A stretch of DNA of 64,000 nt from Hydractinia symbiolongicarpus (taxonomy: Eukaryota; Cnidaria; Hydrozoa; Anthoathecata; Hydractiniidae), in contig NC_079883.1 of assembly GCF_029227915.1 (NCBI RefSeq), positions 20,210,001 through 20,274,000 of the forward strand, given 5' to 3'. Shown here piece after piece: positions 1-11,647 of this stretch. Both the position numbers and the translations under genes were made by a program. The notes under the pieces were generated by a model. The model had not been told where the DNA came from and searched no databases. It worked only from the letters and a program-made list of their open reading frames with translations. Each line of letters begins with the position of its first letter. Position 1 is the stretch's first letter.

Positions 1-134
1 ACCGTTCATTGCAAGAGGGTGAACCTCCCCCTGCGCATTGGTCAACAAGTTTGAATTTCTCTGAATGAGAATCGGATGAAACACTGACAACCGTAGTAAC
101 TCCGGGTGCCAAACGTGAGTTTGCCATGCTGGTG

Positions 135-894
135 TTATGAGAGGATTTGTATTTGTTCTCTCTCTAATTTGTTCAGTACTCTTGAAATTATGAAATTGAT
201 AGTGTTTTTTGTGACCATGTTTGTTGCATGGCATCTGTTGCCAAAACTGTGTGGGTCCGGGCGCCGCGCATAATAATGGGGCAGCTGATGAGAAAGGTGG
301 AAAGGAAAAAGATCTCTAGGAAACCCAGCTTCATACAAACTTGGTTGAATACTTGTAACAGTTTCCACTACGAGAAATCCTTGCTGTAACGAGATTGCCA
401 ATCTGCTCTCATTTTAATTTCCCTGGAAGATGTTCGGCAGTAATCATAATCCCTTCCGATATCAAGTAGTTCCAAATTTCCTTGTTTATCCTGATTAAAT
501 TTTGGTCTTTGGTACCCCCCCCTATTTTTAAAAGATAAGAAAGAGCTGTTGTATTGTCCAACTGGATATGGGTGCAAGATATTTGTTTGCTTTTCGTGAA
601 AGCAAGAATAGCATTCTTCGCAGCAAGGAGTTCCAGAACATTTGAATAAAGCTGTTTCTCTTTTAGGGACCATCTGTTCAAAATACTAACTGAGCTGTTG
701 GTTGTATCAGAAGCCTGCCATTGAAATTTTTTAGGTTTTCTATTCACCATTTTAATTCCATCAGGACTAATTTTCCTAGCACCGGCTGTCAATTGTTGTT
801 GTTGAAGGTATCGAAATTGCAAACGTGCTGGCAATACTGCCTGGGTGGTGGAGGATAGCAAACCTATCAATTTTGTCAACTTTAAAATGGACAA
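135..894 (-). pseudogene. DIRS-type RNase H and C-terminal region
   Basis: The 894-409 frame shows NRWSLKEKQLYSNVLELLAA, then HIQLDNTTALSYLLKIGG and MITAEHLPGKLK. These are the RNase H blocks of DIRS elements, and the Asp in LDNTTA is an expected active-site residue. The protein then continues in a second frame with KMRADWQSRYSKDFS (near 415-370). A third frame (401-135) carries QLPHYYARRPDPHSFG, matching the ...RLS-QLP-YYSWRPDP... block that follows RNase H in this group. At least two frameshifts interrupt it. Confidence 0.75.
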
Positions 895-967
895 ATCTCT
901 GTTGATAAATCTCTGTACATTAAGTTAAAACCTTCAACACTTTTTCTTATGTCAGGAACAAACTTAT

Positions 968-1620
968 TTAGGATATTTTCTGCACTGGTTCCATTTCTGA
1001 CGTTGATAGCAAATCCCAGATGCTAAAGGGAGAAGCAATTAATGTTTCTAGTGTCGATCTCCCAAAAAATAACATGTCATCCAAATAAGTCACTAGGCGT
1101 ATTTGTAACCGACGCAAAATTGCAATTAGCACTTTGAGTGATTTGGTAGAGGCATAGAAATTCGAATAGATTCCCTTTCCGATGAAAGCGAAGATATTTT
1201 CGAAAATCTTTGTGCAAAGGACCAGAAATATGCGTCTTTTAGATCTATTTTGCACATATAACCCCCCTCCTTCAGCATATCCTTTATTACATGCAAACCC
1301 TCCATTTTGCAGTGCTGATAGGAGATAAAATAATTTAGCGTTTAAAGATTTATCAGTGGTCGGTGGCCCCCATCCTTTTTCCAACCAAAAATAGATTGCT
1401 AATAAACTCTTTTGACAAGTGATCCACTACATGAATGCCTCCCTTTTCCACCATCTCCTGTATTTTTAATTCCACTAATTTGTCCTGCACTTTTGTAGCT
1501 TTTATCTTGTGAGGAATCAGATTTTGTACTGGTTCCTCTACAAAGGGAATTTTGTACCCTGTGACTATAGACAGAATCTCTGGGTCCTTGGTCAGTATCT
1601 CCCAAGATCAAAGAAAGTGA
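968..1620 (-). pseudogene. DIRS-type reverse transcriptase, frameshifted
   Basis: Three frames together give the RT. About 1611-1390 encodes the entry segment (ILSIVTGYKIPF, then a KGGIHVV block). The DLKDAYF motif with the first catalytic Asp lies near 1240 in another frame. The 1384-968 frame carries LRRLQIRLVTYLDDM, with the YLDD catalytic motif near 1076-1087. Loss of a single frame shows the copy is inactive. YLDD inside an IRLV-YLDD context is typical of DIRS-like RTs rather than LINEs or gypsy elements. Confidence 0.75.
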
Positions 1621-1775
1621 ATTAATCTTCCTGCCAGTGGGATGTGTTTTGGTATTTCCTTTGACAAGAATAATCGTTATATTAGAGGATGTACATATTT
1701 TTTTTCCTCTAGTGTAATTTAAAATACTTTTTGGATTAGGTGGGACTGGTTTCCATTCTTAAAAAGAAAATGAAA

Positions 1776-2895
1776 TTACCAGATGATAGTAGTAGTGTGT
1801 ATTTTTTTGTCAAAGACAGTTACAAGTTCGTTTATATATACAAGTTCGTATCGTTTAAAAGTAAATAGAAAATATATACATACATCAGCTAGTAAAATAA
1901 AGATCTTAAACCATACGAAAAAATTTAAAAGACTGACTGGAGCTTGCAGAAAGCAATTTTGCCTTATCACCAAGCCCCACCTTCCTTGGTTTTGATGGCT
2001 CCCAGCACTCCTCCACGGTTGCTTTCTCTGATCTACTGCTGCAGGGAGCCCAGGTCGAAAGGGCTTACGTATTGGTGTTTTATTCTTTTTACGCACTTCT
2101 CGGAATACGTCCAAAGTTTGTTTATTGTTTTTGGTGGTATCCAAAACATGCTCCTTGAACCAACTTGAACCAAACAATTCCTTGTAATGTTTCTGCAAGA
2201 GGTCTGAACTCGCATTTAACTTACCTTTTCCATCCGACTTTGATTGCAACGTAACATTTAAAATGTTCAGAAATAAACAACTTTGTTACTGGCTTGTCCA
2301 AGAAAAATTACCGTTTTTTTCAACTTGAATTAACAAATCTTCTGACGACACCTCAGTCGTGGTGGCTTCGCCTAGGTTGGCCTCTTTAAGAAGTGACCGA
2401 ACTCTGCTAAGTGGTCCAATAACATCACGTATTTTGGACTGGACAATCTCCATTTCCTTATCTCGGTCTGCTTCGTTTTTTCCCTCGAGAAGTTTAACCA
2501 ATCCAGTATCAACAGATTTAACTGAATCCAGATTAAGTGGTACGGGTTGCTCTTTTGAATGTTTTCCTTCAAATCTTCGTTCATTGCATAGTTCGCCATT
2601 TCCTCAGGTAGCTTGTACTGAAACTGTTTCTCCTCTGTAGTGATTCGGAAATGCTTCGCATGGGAAGAATTTGATCAGCTGCCGGAGGTCGGGTTTCGTT
2701 TCTTCTTACTCCTTTACTTTTTTTCTTAGATTTCTTTGATTTTTTTTTCTTTTTTCTCTTTTTAGATGATCTATGTCTAGGGCGTCCTCTGCCACTACTG
2801 GGTGAACTTGAAGAAGGAAGTGACCTTGATCTAAATCGATATGAGTTGGAACGTGATCTTGAGTCCTTCCGATCTCGCCTATGTAATAAGGCTTA
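1776..2895 (-). pseudogene. DIRS gag-like ORF, frameshifted
   Basis: The N-terminal part (about 2890-2700) is rich in Ser, Arg and Lys (runs of RSRS and KKKKKSKKSKKK type). It is followed by a helical segment containing IRDVIGPLSRVRSLLKEA (2286-2501). The conserved gag-type segment near 2300 reads VIFLGQAS only after changing frame. The C-terminal part (2249-1776) includes LFGSSWFKEHV and KPFRPG, where DIRS gag proteins usually have Arg/Pro-rich ends. Several frameshifts or stops separate these blocks. Assignment rests on order upstream of the RT and on pattern memory. Confidence 0.6.
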
Positions 2896-2899
2896 AGAT

Positions 2900-3317
2900 C
2901 GTTGTTCTGGCTGAGCTACTTCCTTTTGTTGGGTAAAGCCTTTCCCCCCAGTTAACTGCCGAATTATCTGCCCTATTTTTGGTCCCAAAAGCAGTAAAAT
3001 ATAAGGAAAACCAATTTCAGGAACTGATTGCTAACGATCGGTAAGGTAATCGATGATAATAACAACAACAATATATATAGCAGCTCCTTTCTTCTTCGCG
3101 ATTAAAGCTAAAAGATTATGTTTGCTTGGAGTCCAGTATTGATGCACACGGTAAGGGTCGAGATACTGAGATCGACTGAGATTTTATGAAATAAAATAGG
3201 CCTTTTTATATTTTATTGTTTAAATTATATTTTTCAAAACGCAGTTTTTATGAGTTTTGAAATATTTAAGAATTTAAATTTGGATAATTTGAAGTCGAAA
3301 TACAAGAAATTGAAGAA
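2900..3317. other. Non-coding gap next to the DIRS element
   Basis: AT-rich sequence between the gag-like region and the CTGT microsatellite, with a short ATAACAACAACAATATATAT stretch. It could include the terminus of the DIRS element, but I saw no inverted terminal repeat or internal complementary region that would prove it. Confidence 0.3.
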
Positions 3318-3354
<37 letters not shown>

Positions 3355-3365
3355 GCCTGCCTGCC

Positions 3366-3400
<35 letters not shown>
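3318..3400. repeat. (TCTG)n / (CTGT)n microsatellite
   Basis: About 83 bp of the tetranucleotide CTGT, interrupted in the middle by a CTGC-containing patch (about 3354-3365). The short open frames across it on both strands are artefacts of the repeat. Confidence 0.95.
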
Positions 3401-5010
3401 AGGCTACAGGCAGACAGATGTACTGTTGCCAAAGTTATAATTACAGTAATACCCCTGTCCAGCTTTTTGAAATCCCTACAGGCATGGTTGTGTGAGGCAA
3501 AGTTTACCAAGTTTCTTTACTATCTTCTAATCTTTTGTACTTGCGAATTATTTGTTTTCTACACTTTTCCACTGTTAGGGAATATTTTATAACGTTTTTA
3601 GCTACGTATAAACAATACAGGTCGCCTCCGACGTTATATATTGATGCTACCTAATTTAGTTCTATTTATATAAATATTTAAAAAAAATAACATTCGTTTT
3701 TTTACAGAAAAGTTTAGTACAGCAAATAATTGTCAATAAACTTTTAAATTTTTGCTACCTCGCTATATACGGCCTTGTCATGCTCTCGCTTCTTCTCGAA
3801 CCTTAAAATTCAAAATTGCTGCATAATTTACGTCACATTGACCAAAGAATCATAGAATCCTCACGACGCTGATTGAATCATGTTTAGAGTCCGCTTGACA
3901 TGTTTAAGGTTAAATATTAATCAAAGATTGACGATTCAGAGCTAAACAAGAAAGCTGGGTGGCTTTAGAACTGGGGTACTACTGGTCAGCATTAAAAAAA
4001 TGTAATTTGGTAGAATTTTCTGTACGAGTTCTCCCAAATCCGAAAACTGCAGAGCATGCGCATTAGCTAAGCCTTCGTCAAAACTCTGCTTTCTGTTGTC
4101 GTTGTGTCGTAGAGAAATATTCCATGGATAGGCTATGGTCGTGCAGCCAAGGAATCATTGAGGAAAAACTTGGAGGAGCGACTTGAATTTGGAATTAAAA
4201 ATTTCCATATATAGAGTTATATTCCAGGTGTTTAATAAGTAATTTTTAACACAATGGGAAAATTCATAAAACTTTCGAGTATAAAAATTGCTGATAAATC
4301 CCTCAAACGTTAATTCAATAGAAGTGTAAAAAAATACTATATTTTGAACAGTGGAAATGAAAATAAAATGATGTATATGACTGTATGAAGGTCTTTTAAC
4401 ACGAGCATCAATTGTCGGGTATTGAACAAAAGAAAAAACGGAAATATCGCCTTTCGATTAGCTAAATAAACATACTGCACTAAAATTTGCAAGTTTTCAT
4501 ATAAAATTGGATAATATAATCAGCTATAAATCATGAATTTCTCTAAATTTGAAAATAATTGCAGTGCCATCAGGATTAGAGAATCTTTGGTTATTTCGAC
4601 TATGGGAATCCACTAAATAAACGAAACACCAATTAAAAAAAAAAAAGAAATTGTAAACCCTTTGACTATGAATAGATGCCATCATTGTTGTGTTGACACA
4701 AGTAAAGTTTTACAATCAAGTTTGGTTTGCAATCAGAGCCGCTGTGCAAAAATCAAAAATCGTTCTAAAGAAATGTTATGGTGATGTCTTGTGACTTCAC
4801 TTGTATTAACAAAGGAAGCTCTTGCTGAACTTGGCTGCATGGATGCTAGGCAGAATGCAATAGAAAATATTCTATCATTGGATAAAAAAGCAGAATTATT
4901 TGATTTACCTCAACACAAACAAACACACACACACAAAACAGCACAACAGCACATGATGTTTCAAAATGGCTGAGCTAAGAGAGCCACGAAAAAATCAAGA
5001 TCCACGATGT
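3401..5010. other. AT-rich interval, no supported gene
   Basis: No convincing coding sequence. One short open stretch at 4791-4973 (plus) starts with a protein-like block (SLVLTKEALAELGCMDARQNAI) and then runs into an ACACAC tract. It could be a remnant exon, but I see no family and no splice sites that settle it. Confidence 0.3.
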
Positions 5011-5019
5011 TGATATAGC

Positions 5020-5345
5020 CAGATCGACTGCTTGATACCTAGCTAGATAGCCACAAACTCGAACATAAAAATAAAAAGCTTTTATACCAAACTGATTAAA
5101 AACTTAAAAATAATAGCAATAATTTAGGCTCGCTAGCTAGCTAGCTAGACCTGGACTTAAGCATGTTCCCTCAAAATCTACGTTTGTAGCCAAAATCTTG
5201 AAATCGGTTTGTTTAAGCTTTCTACATGGCTAGAAAGCGTGACAACATTTTTATCCTAACATGCAAAACATATAAAAAGTTCAATGCAAAGCTGTTAGAA
5301 AAGAAAAAGGTCAAGAAAAGACCTACAAACTTTCAAAATTACATT
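5020..5345 (+). repeat. Dispersed repeat copy A (partner at about 40140-40445)
   Basis: This block matches about 40140-40445 in order and orientation. Both copies have GATAGCCAC-AACTC/GCCTC-AACATAAAAATAAA, a CTAGCTAGCTAG-rich tract, then TAGCCAAA, GTTTAAG, and TGGCTA-AAA-CGTGACAA followed by ATTTATCCTAACAT. Copy A holds an open frame of 71 codons (5226-5441) whose first 14 residues are nearly the same in copy B. The family is not one I recognise. Confidence 0.75.
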
Positions 5346-5638
5346 AGATCATCCACCAAGCACGCCGTCATGAGTGATAGCAAGTATGTTGAACACTTAA
5401 AAGATTGGGAAAAAACTTGCGAGCAGCGTCTCAAAACATAACGCAGCCTACACTAGAAACTGGGTACCCCAGTTAAAAAAAAACTTTGTTAGTTTTAATT
5501 TTGCATAATGCAGAATTATATGTTTTCGTTCAAAACCAAAAATTTGTTAAATACTGCAATTAATATGTCTTCTTCGAATGAGTCGAAATCAGAAGATTTT
5601 AACGTTGTAATTGGTTCCAGTTTGACTTAAAACGGATC

Positions 5639-5658
5639 GGGGGGGGGGGGGGGGGGGG
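5639..5658. repeat. Poly-G run (20 G)
   Basis: An uninterrupted run of about 20 guanines in an otherwise AT-rich region. Its exact length in the genome is uncertain because homopolymers of this size are often mis-sequenced. Confidence 0.9.
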
Positions 5659-5659
5659 T

Positions 5660-7740
5660 TTATTCAATTCATCGTTGGTAACATATCACAGTGACATCGA
5701 TGAAGAAATAGCAGACCTAAGGCTTAACCTGATTACTACATCGTGGTGTAAGTTTTTGCTGTCATAAACGAGAGTCAATATAGATAACCTACAAGGTGTT
5801 TACGTTTAAGCGGCATGTACGTTACCTTATATTTGCCTATGCTAATTATGAAGTTATTGTCAATCACGAAGATTTTAACCCGATTGCTTTGAGAAAATGA
5901 AGTCTATGGTTGCCTTTGGTTGGTATGTATGACAGAGAATTGACAGATCTTCCTCTAACATATATATTTGGAACATATGGCTATAATGCTTCCATTTCAA
6001 ATGGTGGGGACACAACAGACCTGTCAAATCTGTGCGAAGAGAAGCCACACACGGCGTACATTTGCTGATTCCCACGAAATCGTTCTCATGGATGACGGAT
6101 AAGAACTAGTCAGGGCGCTGAGTTCTGAAAAATAAACGAGTTCGTGCAAATTCGGGGGAACTTACAAAAACTTCACCAGATGATACATAAATACTTAGTA
6201 TAAACGATTTTACTTACTGGCTTCCTTAATTCTACTTGCATATATTCCAAAAACACAAAATATAAACATGTATGAACGATGTTTTTCTTCGGTCCTTCAC
6301 CGCCATATTTTTATGAAATCGAATGTTGCAAAACATTCTTTTATTTCTGATCGAATAATTTCACGGGGGTGAATGTAAAATGAATTCATTAACAATACAT
6401 TTTATTACCTGTTGTTATCAATTTTCAATATTTCATTCTTTTTTTAATATATAATGCTTTTGTAAAAGCAGATAGTTTAGATTTTTGTTCTTTCGAAACT
6501 AAATATGTTACATTTAAACAAAAAACACAAGTGGTAACGCGGGAGTTTCTACAGCTGGAGGAGGGATAAAAAACATGTTGCAATGAATGTGCGAAAGAAA
6601 ATTTATCGAAAATGAGCTCAAAGAACGATGAAACTCGTTCTATCTTCAGCTAAAAAAAGTAAGCAAAAAGTGAAATGTATGGTGGCCGAGGAGTGTCAAC
6701 GCGTAAAATGAATTTTGCAAAGACGAATTAATCTAAAATAAATGTCAAAGTCAAAGTTAAGTTAAAAATGAAAACAAAATCCAAATTTAAGTTCAAAGTG
6801 ATGACACTATTCGGCCAGCGACGTAACAGTGTCATGGTGCAAAAAAAGTGAAAATACAAATTTATCGTCTAATAAGTTTTCAATGATAAAATTTGTCGCT
6901 ACCGTAAATTTAAAAGATATTACAAAAGCCCTGATATTGAAGTCGAGTCTTGGGGAATATACGCGAAGATGCTGAAGTTTGAAAAAAAAGTAAAAATGTT
7001 TAGGTTTAACTATCCAATTTCAACTGTTGTAACTGTGGAGTATACCCACTATTTAGCACAATATAAATGTAGCATACCCCGAATGTGGCGAAACATGTTA
7101 TTGTTATTGTTTGCGGAGAAAGTTCAACTTCGAATCCCCGATAAAAACATAGCTTCTGACATGGAGCTTTGTTATGTTATGCGGTTTAATTAAGGCGTAA
7201 AAATAGTAAAGTAGTTTAATAAAGTTATTTTAAGACGCAAGAATGCAGCAGTTTCAACTGATAAAAGAATGTGTTTTACTTTGCATAGTCTTGCCCTACT
7301 TGGGTTATGATTTAAAAGTGTCCGACTTTGGGCAGCCGCCCTACTTTGGGTGGAACATATCAACGCTGGCGATAGTCTAGTGATATGAGAAGTTCTTTAC
7401 TGATTTTCTGAATCCCAAGTCAAACTGTAAACAAAAAAATCTCTGTCTGTCTGGGCATTGCTGAGTGTTTTCTACACTTTTGCAGAATTTTCTGTAAAGG
7501 AAGTAGCAAAATAAGTTATCGCTCATCTTCCAGTGTGCCTGTGTGTTACAAGCTTATTTTCAGATCTGTATGCAAAAATTAGAACAAAAATATAACCGCA
7601 TGGTATATATAAAACCGCTTTGTATATAAATCCTGGCCCACTACTAAGTTAGCAAAATTATCATCGGGGAGTTTATGTCACAAGTCCTCCTGTGAAGGAA
7701 TTTATTTACATTCAGGAAACAAGACGTCAACTGAGACAAA
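5660..7740. other. AT-rich interval, nothing supported
   Basis: I see no domain, splice-supported exon, RNA gene or clear repeat structure here. Short open frames (5875-6075 minus, 6969-7193 plus) have no recognisable content. Confidence 0.4.
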
Positions 7741-7750
7741 GCTTTGTTAT

Positions 7751-7855
7751 GCCCCACTTTGTTGTAATAATTGCCCCACTTTGTAATATCTGCCCCACTT
7801 TTGTAATAACTTCTGCCCCACTTTGTATTTTCAGAGCTGCCCCAGTTTGTTATAC
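7751..7855 (+). repeat. Tandem GCCCCACTTTGT repeat
   Basis: Five diverged units of a 20-25 bp repeat with core GCCCCACTTTGTAATA. The same core occurs in the opposite orientation at about 12704-12836, on the far side of the P-type transposase. On the minus strand the units read as repeated TKWG-like tetrapeptides, which explains the open frame at 7644-7880. Confidence 0.8.
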
Positions 7856-7867
7856 GCCATTTCAGAA

Positions 7868-8325
7868 TTAGCGCAGCCATATTTAATTTTTCCGCAAGTG
7901 GAGCAAGTTAGACTTTGACCTCCCGTTCTCAGTAGCGAAGCCTATAGACAATGCTAAAATAAAAAGGCTCTTTTAAGAGATTTAGCTACAGTATCTTGAG
8001 ATAGTTTTCCTTATTTTTTATATAGCTATCAGCATTGTATTTTAAGCCTCTTAAACCTTGTTTTTCAGCAAAATCATATAATGTTCCAAAACATTCCAAA
8101 TCCAAGGTGTACTAAAATTTCGCGAAATAAAACAAGACAAGAGGTCAGGGGATTAGGATTTAATACTGGTACCCAAATGTAAACAAAAACGTGCCAAGAT
8201 AAGCGATAAATCTCCTAAATCTCTCTTCTTTTTGGTACTTTTTGTATGCTTTGTTACCGAAGAACGCAGGGTTCAAAGTCCAACTTGCACCACTTGCGGC
8301 AAAATTAAATATGGCTGCGCTAACT
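7868..8325. mobile_element. Foldback-type element with ~54-bp inverted arms
   Basis: The left arm (7868-7920) starts ATTAGCGCAGCCATATTTAA and runs to GACTTTGACC. The right arm (8271-8325) is its near-exact reverse complement. About 350 bp lies between them. The arrangement fits a MITE or foldback element. No target-site duplication was resolved. Confidence 0.7.
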
Positions 8326-8724
8326 CTGTTAATGCGTATACATGTGATAAAGTATATAAAAATATTATAGCTAGCAGCAGTTGGATTTTTTTAAAGAAAA
8401 AACAACAACAAAAAAACAAGAACAGATAAAAGTCTTGGTTTTTTTGCATTTGTATTTTTTGAAAGTTTATAGCGTATATATTATGCAATAAATTGCATCA
8501 AATACACTTGTTCTTTTTGACTAGGGTGGATAGGATAAGCTTTTGGGCATCAACATATATTCACTTTAACCATAGTCACAAGAAAAGAGATTTTCCCGTA
8601 TCGAGGTTGTGTTCCGGGATTTTCTCGTACCCAGTCTATTTTAGCTGTAAAATTCAACATTCGTTTGTTGACATTACATCATTACTGTACTTATACTTTA
8701 AACGTTGAGATTGAATGCAATGTT

Positions 8725-10323
8725 ATGCCTGGGGCAAATTGTTCTGTATATGGCTGCTCGAGTTCCAGACTTATCACGAAAGATAGAGTGGGGGACAATC
8801 TTTTAAAGAGGCAAATTGAAAATTGCACCCTTAATATTTGTGAAAAACATTTTTCTGAGAAACAAATAGTTCAAAGTAAGTTAAGCTTATTAGGAACCAA
8901 TTTTAGACGATGAAGGAATAAAAACATAAAAATTATAAGTTTTCTTCTTCTTTCTCTATATAGATGAAAAGAGGAAAAGAATGGTACCTGGTTCTATACC
9001 ACACCTCAATTTACTACAAAAAACGTTGCCCGCAACCAGGTAAATCAAAGTTAATATGTACATATATAACACTAATTTTACAATTTAAATATTATATATA
9101 TTCCCCTTCCCTTTCAGTACACTCACAAAACGAAGACTTTCTGCTGCAAACATTGCTGCCAAAAAACATGTTGCAAATCATATTTCAACATTAGCATCAA
9201 AATTACCAGCAATGTATGATGAAATCAGGCATGATTTCATGGCCAGTCATGTTCTGGTGTTCCTGGTACATACGTAGTATTGTCAATCAATTTAAATTCA
9301 GCTTGGCAAATTTTGCTACAAATGGTGCCACAGCCAGCCAAATGTTCCCATTATTTTGGAAAGCAGTCTCAATTTGTGAGCTGAGTTGTAACCTGAGAGT
9401 TGTTGGAGCAACTTGTGATGGAGCATCACCAAATCAAGTGATGATAACGCAAACCCGAATGTTGATGTCACATACAGAAGTCTGAATCTCTTTAGTTTTG
9501 AGAAGCGTTTTATATACTTCATCTCAGATCCTCCTCATTTGATAAAAACGTCAATTTGTCTCGCCAATTCTGGTTCTGGTTGTTGCACTCGATATATGTA
9601 GAACACAGACAAGTTCATCATATGAAACCACATTGCTGATCTTTTTTACCAAGATCGTGACTGTGGTTTACATTTGCTTCCCAAATTGTCATACAACCAT
9701 ATATTTCGTCATTCTCAGTTATGAACGTCAAGTTGGCTGCACAGGTTTTAAGCTCTACAGTCAGCAATGTTCTCACTAATTTTGGTCCACCAGGGGCAGC
9801 TGGAACAGCTAAATTCTGTCAAATGATAGATGGGTTTTTTGACATATTGAACATCAGAAACACAAAAGATCATGTAAAAAAACGGAAACCATATCTACTT
9901 CCTTTCTCGACAGCTAATGATGATTGATTTATCTGGTTACGTGAAGTGTTCCTGCAATATTTTGAAGACTGGCTCCAGTCAATTGAGAATCGCCCAGGAA
10001 ACTTTACTAAAAATGCAAAAGTCAGTATGTTTATATCATGGCAGACATATGAGGGCATTAAGATCACTGTCAACTCTGCCATTGAATTAATTCAGTTTTT
10101 GCTTAAAAACAATGTGTCGTATGTGCTGACAGAACGATTCTGTCAAGACCCACTAGAGAATTATTTTGGACGTCAGTGGTCAATGGGAGCAAGGAAGGAC
10201 AACCCAACTATTCGCGATTTTGGATTCAATGATAACACTATTAGAAATCAGACAATGATCTGGTTGAATTCAGTGATGAACCCCTACTGTGTCCTAAAAA
10301 GCAGAAGGCTGGTGATTAAGTGA
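8725..10323 (+). pseudogene. THAP9/P-element-type transposase pseudogene with introns
   Basis: Exon 1 (8725-8875) encodes a THAP zinc finger: MPGANCSVYGCSSSR, then LNICEKHFSEKQI, supplying the C2CH ligands. A GTAAGT donor follows. Exon 2 (8964-9039) continues in phase with KRKRMVPGSIPHLNLLQKT, as seen after THAP domains. Exon 3 starts at 9118. Downstream blocks match P-type transposases: FWKAVSICEL, VVGATCDGASPNQ, FISDPPHLIK, LSSTVSNVLTNFGPPGAAGT, and the C-terminal [19 protein letters not shown]. Near 9600-9630 two codons are stops where Trp is expected, 9926 holds a TGA, and frameshifts occur near 9255 and 9720. THAP9-like transposases normally excise and insert P-type elements; this copy cannot. 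Confidence 0.88.
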
Positions 10324-11503
10324 CAAAATGACATTGAAACGGCTATTTTTATAGCAGATTTATTTTTAATATATTTTGATATATAGTTTCTTTCGTTAAG
10401 CCGAGAATGATAAGGAATGATGAGTTTCTATTTTTTACTTTCAACTAACTTCACCTATTCCCTTATACAGTGAGCTTATATGATTTTTGTTGTTGTATCA
10501 GGTTTTCCATTTCTGATTTTTCGAATTAAGAACTCTACATAGTTCACTTAGCTAGTTGTAGAGCTACGGAAACATCGGAATACTCACTTGATTCGTCGTA
10601 TAAGATATTTAAAATCTACGTACTTCACCAAATAAACCTCAGTTATGTTACACAATCATTTCCAACGTTTTTAAAATTCGCCAGCTGTTTAGTTTTGTTA
10701 TTGATGAAAGCTGGTTCAACATTTAACTGAGATAATCCTTTTCGCCGTAGTTTATTGTTAAAAAAGTACCAAGTTTATGAAGTCCTCGCTAGAAAACATT
10801 TTATCTCCTGTATGATAAGCGTGTGGTGCAAAAGAATGTTAATAACAGGAAATTACAACTTAAAAAAACCAGGGGTTGATTATGTTATTTTCAACATATA
10901 TTTTTTTCGATAAAGTAAAAATAAGTTTTAAATTGAACCTAGTGTCGGATTCGTAATTTGTTTGTTATTTTTTCGAGTATTTTTTTACTTTAAAAGTGAA
11001 ATAGTCATAAAACTTACTGCCATATTTATCCCCGGGTAAAATTAAAAGAAACTGCTTTGTTAACCATGTTAAATAAATATGTAGGTAAACTTATATTTGA
11101 CAAGGGATACTTATCCTTTGAGCAAGAAACTTAAAATTTTTATTTTGTTTTAGCGCATACATTTTTATATAAAATATATTGCCAATTTTTAAACTTACGA
11201 ATACTTCTTTATTCACAAAATAGATGACTTTATGAGCCAAGTAATGTTTTTTTGGAAAGTTGTAGCTAGCTATAAAAATAGCTGTTTTTATGTTTGTTTT
11301 TCTTCAATGCCCTTGTTCCAAACTTCATGTTTTTTTAAAGGAACGTTTGGAAATATAGTGGATGCAATAACCCCTCCGCTTTTTTTACTTCTCTTCTGTG
11401 TTTCAGCAACTGCAGCTCCGTTGTTTTTGGCTCGTTGGTTTTTGGTCAGTCCTCTTTTGGAAATACAGACTTTATTACACATTCACAACTAAAACCAGTA
11501 TTT
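10324..11503. other. AT-rich interval after the transposase
   Basis: No gene seen. It could be the 3' portion of the P-type element, but no terminal inverted repeat was resolved. The open frame at 11232-11492 has no recognisable domain. Confidence 0.3.
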
Positions 11504-11647
11504 TTAAACTTCAGTTGCATTATCATCATTAATAATATCAAACCCCACTTCAATATTCTCTAACATAACAGCATCAATTGCTACTAAAAGAGCATCAATG
11601 TCATCTTCAAAGAGAAAATCACCCTGCGTCATTTTAAAAATTTCCAT
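11504..11647 (-). CDS. Short acidic ORF (47 aa), unrecognised
   Basis: From the ATG at 11647 to TAA at 11504 the frame encodes a 47-residue acidic peptide with FLFEDDIDALLVAIDAVML in the middle. Amphipathic composition and unbiased codons make it look more protein-like than the surrounding frames. It could be the last exon of a minus-strand gene or a remnant of the neighbouring element. I do not recognise it. Confidence 0.3.
   Translation of the reverse strand: MEIFKMTQGDFLFEDDIDALLVAIDAVMLENIEVGFDIINDDNATEV

Larger units (their letters stand above)
1..2900 (-). mobile_element. Decayed DIRS-type tyrosine-recombinase retroelement (gag, RT, RNase H)
   Basis: Read on the minus strand, the order is a Lys/Ser/Arg-rich gag-like region (about 2890 to 1780), reverse transcriptase (about 1620 to 970), RNase H (about 895 to 400), and a C-terminal region running off the window at base 1. 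This order, the DIRS-style RNase H motifs and the AEHLPGK motif are known for DIRS/Ngaro/PAT elements. The reading frame changes several times, so the copy is dead. No tyrosine recombinase is visible; it would lie beyond base 1 if present. Termini were not found. Confidence 0.8.

Noticed and set aside
3274-3592. Open frames across the CTGT repeat
   Set aside because: Both strands are open only because of the tetranucleotide repeat.
7644-7880. Minus-strand protein with TKWG repeats
   Set aside because: Explained by the GCCCCACTTTGT tandem repeat; no domain outside the repeat.
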